Below are positions 57,064 to 64,000 of a stretch of DNA of 64,000 nt, one piece after another. Under the pieces are notes generated by a model. It saw only the letters and a list, made by a program, of their open reading frames with translations, had not been told where the DNA came from and searched no databases. The position numbers and the translations under genes were made by a program. Position 1 is the first letter of the stretch, and each line of letters opens with the position of its first letter. The stretch is from NCBI RefSeq assembly GCF_003986975.1, contig NZ_PIPO01000003.1:372001-436000 (forward strand), given 5' to 3'. The DNA is from Aliidiomarina soli (GTDB taxonomy: Bacteria > Pseudomonadota > Gammaproteobacteria > Enterobacterales > Alteromonadaceae).

Positions 57064-57095
57064 AAACCCCAGTGCTTTGGCACTGGGGTTTTTTG
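57064..57095 (+). terminator. glnS terminator
   Basis: Stem AAACCCCAGTGC / GCACTGGGGTTT with loop TTTG and a T-rich tail. Confidence 0.92.
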
Positions 57096-57232
57096 TTTTT
57101 CGCGACTCATTCAAAAAACCTATTTGCCTGTTCGAAACAAGTCATTGTACAGCGGGCTTTATTTTCGTTAGTTTAATTAGTGAAACTTGATATTAGATAC
57201 TGATACACGCCGGGCAAGGTTGTTTGTCGTAG

Positions 57233-59455
<2,223 letters not shown>

Positions 59456-59490
59456 ACGGCGTGATGGCGCGAGCCAGACACCATATAGCA

Positions 59491-59523
59491 AAAGGGCGCC
59501 TGATTAGGCGCCCTTTATTTTTT
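59491..59523. terminator. Bidirectional terminator, katG / saccharopine dehydrogenase-like gene
   Basis: Stem AAAGGGCGCC / GGCGCCCTTT with loop TGATTA and a T-rich tail. The A-rich start of the stem lets it work on both strands. Confidence 0.88.
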
Positions 59524-59546
59524 AGTGAACGGCTGAATGTCAGCGT

Positions 59547-60578
59547 TTAGTCAACCAGAAAACGGTCAATCAGTTTGGCACCATAAAGCCGTGATGGGGT
59601 ATAAAAGCCTGGGCTTAATTTATTGCGCATAATATAGACAGCCAGCTCGATCGCCCCGCGACTGGTCAGGGTGTACCCATTCAATACTTTTTGCCGGATA
59701 GTAATGACATCGCCGGCGGCATTACGTGCTTCACCCCAAACCCAGGTATAGGCCCGTTCACGTTCTTTCACGTCGGGGCCGGCAGGGCCTTGAGCAACTT
59801 TCTTTTCTAACCGGGCACGCAGTGCTTTAAAGGCAAACGCCCAGCGGATCCAGTTCATGCGCTTCATCCGCGTAATCAGTTTAGGGCTGGCGGGGACGTA
59901 AACTTCAACATTTTCAATACCAGTGCTGTAGTAGGCCGTAGCGACATCACCCCAGGGAATCGTCATCGCCATTTTCTCGCCATCACCAAAATTAATCCGG
60001 CGGGTCTTATAGGCCAGTGGTACGTTTTTAATCTCGCCATTTTCGCGAACAGCGCCGCCTTTGTGCAGGCGGCGGATGCTGGTTAATGCTGTACCTCGGC
60101 TCATCCGCGAGCTGGAATCAAAGCCAAGTGCGAGATGAGTGGCATTGGGCATTTGTGCATTGAGGCGAGCCGCCACACAGTCAGTCGGGATTACATCGAA
60201 ACCAACACCAGGGCAGATAATAATGCCAGCGTCGTCGGCTTCTTTGCGCAGGCTGTGAGCCAGTTCAAAGACGCTGATTTCGCCAGTGATATCGAGATAG
60301 TGAGTTTTTGCTTTAAGGCATGCGTGGAGCATTGGCTCTGCCGTTTCTTCAAACGGTCCGGCACAGTGAATAACCAGATCGACGTCTTCAAGTTGACTGG
60401 CGATGGTATCTACTGATTCCAGGTTGAAGGCGCGCCAGGGCATTTCCATGTGGGTGGCCAGGGTTTCAATTTTTTGTTTATTGCGACCTGCCAGGATAGG
60501 GCGGTAACCAAGTCGTTTGGCCTGGTGCACAATTAACTCTCCGGTATAACCGGTGGCGCCGTAAATCATCCATTTCAT
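59547..60578 (-). CDS. Saccharopine dehydrogenase-like NADP-binding protein
   Basis: A 343-residue protein with an N-terminal Rossmann motif IYGATGYTGELI (4-15) and LAGRNKQKIETL, then LVIHCAGPFEETAEPML and HYLDITGEI, typical of the saccharopine dehydrogenase/trans-acting enoyl reductase-like group. Its real reaction is unknown. It starts two bases after the fur stop, so it is most likely co-transcribed with fur. Confidence 0.85.
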   Translation of the reverse strand: MKWMIYGATGYTGELIVHQAKRLGYRPILAGRNKQKIETLATHMEMPWRAFNLESVDTIASQLEDVDLVIHCAGPFEETAEPMLHACLKAKTHYLDITGEISVFELAHSLRKEADDAGIIICPGVGFDVIPTDCVAARLNAQMPNATHLALGFDSSSRMSRGTALTSIRRLHKGGAVRENGEIKNVPLAYKTRRINFGDGEKMAMTIPWGDVATAYYSTGIENVEVYVPASPKLITRMKRMNWIRWAFAFKALRARLEKKVAQGPAGPDVKERERAYTWVWGEARNAAGDVITIRQKVLNGYTLTSRGAIELAVYIMRNKLSPGFYTPSRLYGAKLIDRFLVD

Positions 60579-60580
60579 GG

Positions 60581-61042
60581 CTAAACTCCGAAGCGTCCTG
60601 GGTTGGCATCTTCGTTGTTGTACTCACAAGTGTCTGGTTTCTGGCACTCGCCATACAGGTACAGGCTGTGGTTGGTCAGCTTTATATTATTCGCTTCCGC
60701 TACTTCAAGCTGGCGCTGTTCAATCACATTGTCTTCGAACTCGATAACCCGGCCACAGGTAAGGCAGACGAGGTGATCATGATGCTGTTTGGCGCTAAGT
60801 TCGAACACCGAACGGCCGCCTTCAAAATGGTGTCGGGTAACAATACCAGCGTCGTCAAACTGGTTTAGCACGCGGTACACGGTCGCCAGACCCACTTCAT
60901 GTTCCTGTTCAAGGAGAAGGCGATAGACATCTTCTGCACTGACATGCTGATGGTCAGGGTTCTTCAGCATCTCCAGAATCTTGATCCGCGGCGATGTGAC
61001 CTTTAAGCCTGCTTTTTTTAACTCTGCATCTGTACTCGGCAT
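60581..61042 (-). CDS. fur: Ferric uptake regulator Fur
   Basis: Iron-responsive repressor of 153 residues. N-terminal winged helix (DVYRLLLEQEHEVGLATVY, with the recognition helix), metal-site HHDH (87-90), and structural Zn cysteines C93, C96, C133 and C138. A promoter with TATAAT lies upstream. Its order next to fldA is as in E. coli. Confidence 0.97.
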   Translation of the reverse strand: MPSTDAELKKAGLKVTSPRIKILEMLKNPDHQHVSAEDVYRLLLEQEHEVGLATVYRVLNQFDDAGIVTRHHFEGGRSVFELSAKQHHDHLVCLTCGRVIEFEDNVIEQRQLEVAEANNIKLTNHSLYLYGECQKPDTCEYNNEDANPGRFGV

Positions 61043-61072
61043 AATTTACTCTGTTCCGTGCATGGTGAATTG

Positions 61073-61078
61073 ATTATA
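61073..61078 (-). promoter_or_regulatory. -10 element of fur
   Basis: TATAAT on the minus strand, 31 bases before the start codon. The -35 at 17 or 18 bases (TTTCAT or GTTTCA) is weak, which would suit an activated or autoregulated promoter. Confidence 0.55.
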
Positions 61079-61103
61079 GCTAGATTAATCGGCGGATGAA
61101 ACG

Positions 61104-61129
61104 AAAAAAGCCGACCCTTCAGGTCGGCT
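61104..61129 (-). terminator. fldA terminator
   Basis: On the minus strand, stem AGCCGACC / GGTCGGCT with a five-base loop then six T. It separates fldA from the fur promoter. Confidence 0.88.
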
Positions 61130-61161
61130 GTTTATCTGAATACGGGTTTCTAAGATCTTGT

Positions 61162-61689
61162 TTAGTCAGCCAGTTCTGCAAGATACATTTCATCTTGCAA
61201 CTGCTTGCACCATTGTTGAACCCGTTCCTTGGTTAATTCCGGCTGACGGTCTTCGTCAATCCCCAGACCGACGAAGTGGTCATTATCGGCAAGGCCTTTT
61301 GACGCCTCGAAATTATAGCTGGCTGTTGGCCAATGGCCGACAATGATGCCACCTTTGGCTTCAACGATATCACGCACCATCCCCATCGCATCGAGGAAAT
61401 ATTCGGCGTAATCTTCCTGGTCACCGCAACCAAAAATAGCCACCAGCTTGTCGTTGAAGTCGATTTCTTCTAACTCGGGGAAGAAATCGTCCCAGTCACA
61501 CTGAGCTTCGCCATAATACCAGGTCGGGATGCCAAACAGCAGCAGGTCGTACTCTGCGATGTCTTCTTTGCTCGATTTCGCAATGTCTTTGACGTCGATT
61601 AGATTCTTACCCAGCTCTTTTTGAATCATCTGAGCAACAGCTTCAGTGTTGCCGGTGTCACTTCCGAAGAAAAGTCCAACGGTTGCCAT
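61162..61689 (-). CDS. fldA: Long-chain flavodoxin FldA
   Basis: Small FMN electron carrier of 175 residues. Phosphate loop GSDTGNTE (9-16), W57-type segment PTWYYGEAQCDWDD and the Tyr in GCGDQEDYAEYF stack on FMN. It serves enzymes such as biotin, methionine and isoprenoid synthesis. Located between fur and ybfE as in E. coli. Confidence 0.96.
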   Translation of the reverse strand: MATVGLFFGSDTGNTEAVAQMIQKELGKNLIDVKDIAKSSKEDIAEYDLLLFGIPTWYYGEAQCDWDDFFPELEEIDFNDKLVAIFGCGDQEDYAEYFLDAMGMVRDIVEAKGGIIVGHWPTASYNFEASKGLADNDHFVGLGIDEDRQPELTKERVQQWCKQLQDEMYLAELAD

Positions 61690-61715
61690 AATTCGAAGTT
61701 ACCTGCGTTGATTAG

Positions 61716-62003
61716 TTAAACATCTTTCTCTGTGTGGCTGAGAGCGTCCTGCAGCAGTTTTTCAATTAGCTGACTGCGGCTAAGCCCGGCTTTCTCTGCA
61801 CGTTTGTTCAGTGCATCGTACACAGAGTCCTCAACTTTCAGTTCAATCCGTCGTAAGCCTCGTTCTTTATCACGTTGTAGCTGACGACGTTTATTCTGTT
61901 TCATTTGTTCCGAGCGCGACAACGGGTTCGTCCGGGGACGACCGGGGCGACGCTGGTGTTGGAACAGGTCGATAGTGACGTTATCCGTCGTTTCTTTGGC
62001 CAT
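61716..62003 (-). CDS. ybfE: Ribbon-helix-helix protein, LexA-regulated YbfE type
   Basis: A 95-residue basic protein. The C-terminal half with GLRRIELKVEDSVYDALNKR and LSRSQLIEKLLQDAL is a ribbon-helix-helix DNA-binding fold; the middle has an RRPGRPRT hook-like motif. In E. coli ybfE is LexA-controlled; no LexA box was seen here. It lies between fldA and DUF2788, three bases after the latter. Confidence 0.85.
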   Translation of the reverse strand: MAKETTDNVTIDLFQHQRRPGRPRTNPLSRSEQMKQNKRRQLQRDKERGLRRIELKVEDSVYDALNKRAEKAGLSRSQLIEKLLQDALSHTEKDV

Positions 62004-62006
62004 GGG

Positions 62007-62225
62007 TTAGTGTAAATTGGATTCGATAATGAACTGGATGATGCCTTTGGCAACGAATCCTGCCATGCCCAGAAATAGTACCAGCCAGACCGCCCAGCGG
62101 CCAAATTTTGGAACATCACCACGTTTCAGGACGTCCTGAATGGCAAGGCCAATAAGTAAAAAAAGCCCAGCTATTGCGAGGTTTGTCAGGAGGCTTTCAA
62201 TTTGTTCAAAATTTTCAGAAAACAT
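62007..62225 (-). CDS. DUF2788 small membrane protein
   Basis: A 72-residue protein with two membrane helices (about 14-32 and 43-64) and the loop QDVLKRGDVPKFGRWAVW typical of DUF2788. Function unknown. Probably in one operon with ybfF, ybfE and fldA. Confidence 0.82.
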   Translation of the reverse strand: MFSENFEQIESLLTNLAIAGLFLLIGLAIQDVLKRGDVPKFGRWAVWLVLFLGMAGFVAKGIIQFIIESNLH

Positions 62226-62263
62226 GGTACTACCTCAACCAAATCGGCGCGCATTCTAGCACA

Positions 62264-63028
62264 TTAGTGTTGCTCGAGAAAGTCACTCACCAGCTGATTA
62301 AATTTCGCTGGTTGTTCTGCGTGCAGCCAGTGACCTGTCCCGGCTATAGTTTGCGGACGGGCATTTGGAAAACGGCTGCCAATGGCATCACTATGGGACT
62401 GCTGGACATAGTCCGACAGTTCGCCGCGGATAAAGAGTACCGGCCCGGTGTACTGGCCGTCACGGGTGGGCTCACCAATCAGTGTCTGGTAGTTGTCCTG
62501 CAGCGCTTCTAGATTAAAGCGCCAGTACCAGCGGTCATCTTCTTGACGCAGGTTTTTCAGCAGGAATTGACGTACGCCTTTGCTTTCAATTGATTTGGCA
62601 AGTTCGCTGTCCGCTTGCTGGCGACTGCTCAATGCGTCCACATCGATGGCACAGAGTGCATCCAGAATCGAGCTGTGACGAGCATCATAGGCGACTGGGG
62701 CAATGTCTGCGACTATTAGCGAGCGGACCCGGCTCGGATAGCGCAGGGCAATTTCCATTGCTATTTTACCGCCCATCGAGTGGCCGAGCAGATGAAACTG
62801 GTCAAGGCCTTCGGCATCGGCAATTGCAATAACGTCCTCAGCCATGTCAGCGTAACTCATTGCTGAGGTATGCGGTGACTGGCCATGGTTACGTACATCC
62901 AGGTTTATCACGCTGTAATGCTCATTCAGGCTGCGGCTAATACTTTTCAGGTTATCCAGGTCGCCAAATAAACCGTGAATGAGGATGACAGGTTCTCCGG
63001 AACCGCTACGCTCATAATTTAACTGCAT
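62264..63028 (-). CDS. ybfF: Alpha/beta-hydrolase esterase YbfF
   Basis: A 254-residue esterase. Oxyanion-hole segment VILIHGLFGDLDNLKS, nucleophile Ser in LLGHSMGGKIA (about residue 88-92), and the catalytic His in TGHWLHAEQP. YbfF in E. coli hydrolyses medium- and long-chain acyl esters in vitro; its real substrate is open. Divergent from seqA. Confidence 0.92.
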   Translation of the reverse strand: MQLNYERSGSGEPVILIHGLFGDLDNLKSISRSLNEHYSVINLDVRNHGQSPHTSAMSYADMAEDVIAIADAEGLDQFHLLGHSMGGKIAMEIALRYPSRVRSLIVADIAPVAYDARHSSILDALCAIDVDALSSRQQADSELAKSIESKGVRQFLLKNLRQEDDRWYWRFNLEALQDNYQTLIGEPTRDGQYTGPVLFIRGELSDYVQQSHSDAIGSRFPNARPQTIAGTGHWLHAEQPAKFNQLVSDFLEQH

Positions 63029-63117
63029 GAAATCTCCCGATTACCAGCTATTCAGTAGAGAAAGTGCCACTATTGTCGCCCAGCTTAATCAACGGTGCAA
63101 TCAAAGAGCGCCTTGGG

Positions 63118-63123
63118 TATAAT
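63118..63123 (+). promoter_or_regulatory. -10 element of seqA-pgm
   Basis: TATAAT, 49 bases before the seqA ATG. The -35 (GTGCAA at 17 bases) is weak. Two GATC-related sites are in view at most (one at 63137-63140), so strong SeqA autoregulation is not obvious. Confidence 0.5.
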
Positions 63124-63171
63124 TGCGCGCATTAATGATCAAGCGTACAACAGAAAGCGACGGGTAATCAG

Positions 63172-63687
63172 ATGAAGCGTATTGAGATCGATGACGACAT
63201 ATACACCTACATTGCAGCGAATACTGAACACATCGGCGAAAGTGCATCAGATATTTTGCGTCGCCTGTTGCAGTTGCAGGAGACCTCGACCGTTGCAGAC
63301 CCAGTAACACCTGCAGCGACCAAGGTTGCCACGGCCGGAACGTCGACCCAGCGCACAGTCTTTGATGTCATCACCAGTGCCGATTTCGCCGCTGAGAAAA
63401 GCGTGGTAGGACGTTTCCTGCATATTCTGTCGATGCTGTATCGTTGCCACGGCGATGCGTTTCAGGTGGTACTGGATATTAAGGGCCGCGACCGCATTTA
63501 CTTTGCGACCAGCGAACAAGCCTTACTGGAAAGTGGTAACAGCACCAACCCTAAGCAAATTCCACAGTCGCCATATTGGGTGATCACAAACAGCAACACG
63601 ACAAAAAAGAAATCTATGTTGACCCAGGTCGCAACCGGACTGGGGTATACCCCGACAGACGCGGAAAAAATCAGGGACTTTCTATAA
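63172..63687 (+). CDS. seqA: Negative modulator of replication initiation SeqA
   Basis: SeqA binds hemimethylated GATC sites and blocks early re-initiation at oriC. It has 171 residues. The oligomerisation domain (KRIEIDDDIYTYIAANTEH then GESASDILRRLL) and the DNA-binding end, with PYWVITNSNTTKK where E. coli has the GATC-contacting Asn residues, are both intact. Its presence implies Dam methylation in this organism. The pgm gene starts directly after its stop. Confidence 0.96.
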   Translation: MKRIEIDDDIYTYIAANTEHIGESASDILRRLLQLQETSTVADPVTPAATKVATAGTSTQRTVFDVITSADFAAEKSVVGRFLHILSMLYRCHGDAFQVVLDIKGRDRIYFATSEQALLESGNSTNPKQIPQSPYWVITNSNTTKKKSMLTQVATGLGYTPTDAEKIRDFL

Positions 63688-64000
63688 ATGAGTATTCATC
63701 CTCGAGCAGGTCAGCCAGCGCAAACCAGCGATCTGGTCAATCTTGCCCAGCTAATGACCCAGTATTATGTGCGTGAACCGAATATGCGCCTGCCAGCACA
63801 GCAGGTTAGTTTTGGTACCTCAGGCCATCGTGGCAGTGCATTGCTGGGCTCTTTCAACGAAACCCATATTCTTGCCATTAGCCAGGCTATTGTGGCCTAT
63901 CGCAAAGAGCAGGGCATCGATGGGCCGCTGATGCTCGGTAAAGATACCCATGCGTTGTCGGAAGCCGCATTTGCTACCGCACTCGAAGTATTTATTGGCA
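63688..64000 (+). CDS. pgm: Phosphoglucomutase Pgm, N-terminal part
   Basis: An ATG directly after the seqA stop opens a frame that continues past the window end (104 codons seen). It reads [20 protein letters not shown], then [18 protein letters not shown] and [12 protein letters not shown], unmistakably the alpha-D-glucose phosphoglucomutase family, interconverting glucose 1- and 6-phosphate. The sugar-phosphate loop is in view; the catalytic phosphoserine loop lies beyond the edge. seqA-pgm order is as in E. coli. Confidence 0.95.
   Translation, partial: MSIHPRAGQPAQTSDLVNLAQLMTQYYVREPNMRLPAQQVSFGTSGHRGSALLGSFNETHILAISQAIVAYRKEQGIDGPLMLGKDTHALSEAAFATALEVFIG

Noticed and set aside
61071-61089. 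Possible Fur box over the fur -10
   Set aside because: Only about 10 of 19 positions match the consensus by hand, near what an AT-rich promoter gives by chance.

Overview
The window is an ordinary, gene-dense gammaproteobacterial chromosome segment with no insertion sequences, phage genes, CRISPR arrays, tRNA or rRNA genes that I could see. Gene content and order point to the Alteromonadales, most like Idiomarina or its relatives. This rests on protein resemblance and synteny, not on a marker-gene tree. Several blocks keep the gene order known from E. coli: lolCDE, comEC-msbA-lpxK-Trm112-kdsB, gltA divergent from sdhCDAB-sucABCD, pxpABC, and fur/fldA/ybfE/ybfF/seqA/pgm.

Layout. 1-10.2 kb: lipoprotein export (lolCDE), a DUF2062 membrane protein, the ComEC DNA-uptake channel and a lipid A/KDO block, closed by a strong terminator. 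10.2-19 kb (minus strand): a lysine-2,3-aminomutase-family radical SAM enzyme with altered substrate-site residues, then a tripartite-type efflux operon with one lipoprotein adaptor and two different RND pumps. 19-21.4 kb: two convergent methionine genes; the first carries a clear MetJ operator. 21.5-29 kb: a GAF-GGDEF cyclase, a hotdog protein and an alternative haem-copper oxidase cluster (CuA subunit II, fused subunit I/III, small membrane protein, CtaG). 29-34 kb: OmpW, small proteins, murI, rhlE, an Fe-S uracil-DNA glycosylase-type protein. 34-45.7 kb: the complete TCA block from citrate synthase to succinyl-CoA synthetase, apart from an E3 gene. 45.7-52.8 kb: envelope and TPR proteins, then a LysR-controlled operon of acyl-CoA dehydrogenase, APH-type kinase, histidine phosphatase and SDR. 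52.8-57 kb: 5-oxoprolinase pxpABC and glnS. 57-64 kb: katG, fur with a linked saccharopine-dehydrogenase-like gene, flodoxin, a LexA-regulated-type RHH protein, DUF2788, a YbfF esterase, seqA and the start of pgm, which runs off the window.

The most interesting points are as follows. (1) The LysR/ACAD/APH operon looks like an unfused version of ACAD10/ACAD11 or of Pseudomonas LvaA/LvaC, so it may degrade 4-hydroxyacyl-CoA through phosphorylation. (2) The KamA-family enzyme has Arg and Ser where lysine 2,3-aminomutase has its two substrate-binding Asp residues. (3) The fused oxidase keeps all metal ligands but has Gln where the K-channel Lys is expected. (4) SucB has two nearly identical lipoyl domains joined by a very acidic linker. 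(5) A MetA with the succinyl-type Gly faces a MetY-type sulfhydrylase. Residue numbers were counted by hand, and family comparisons are from memory of the reference proteins.
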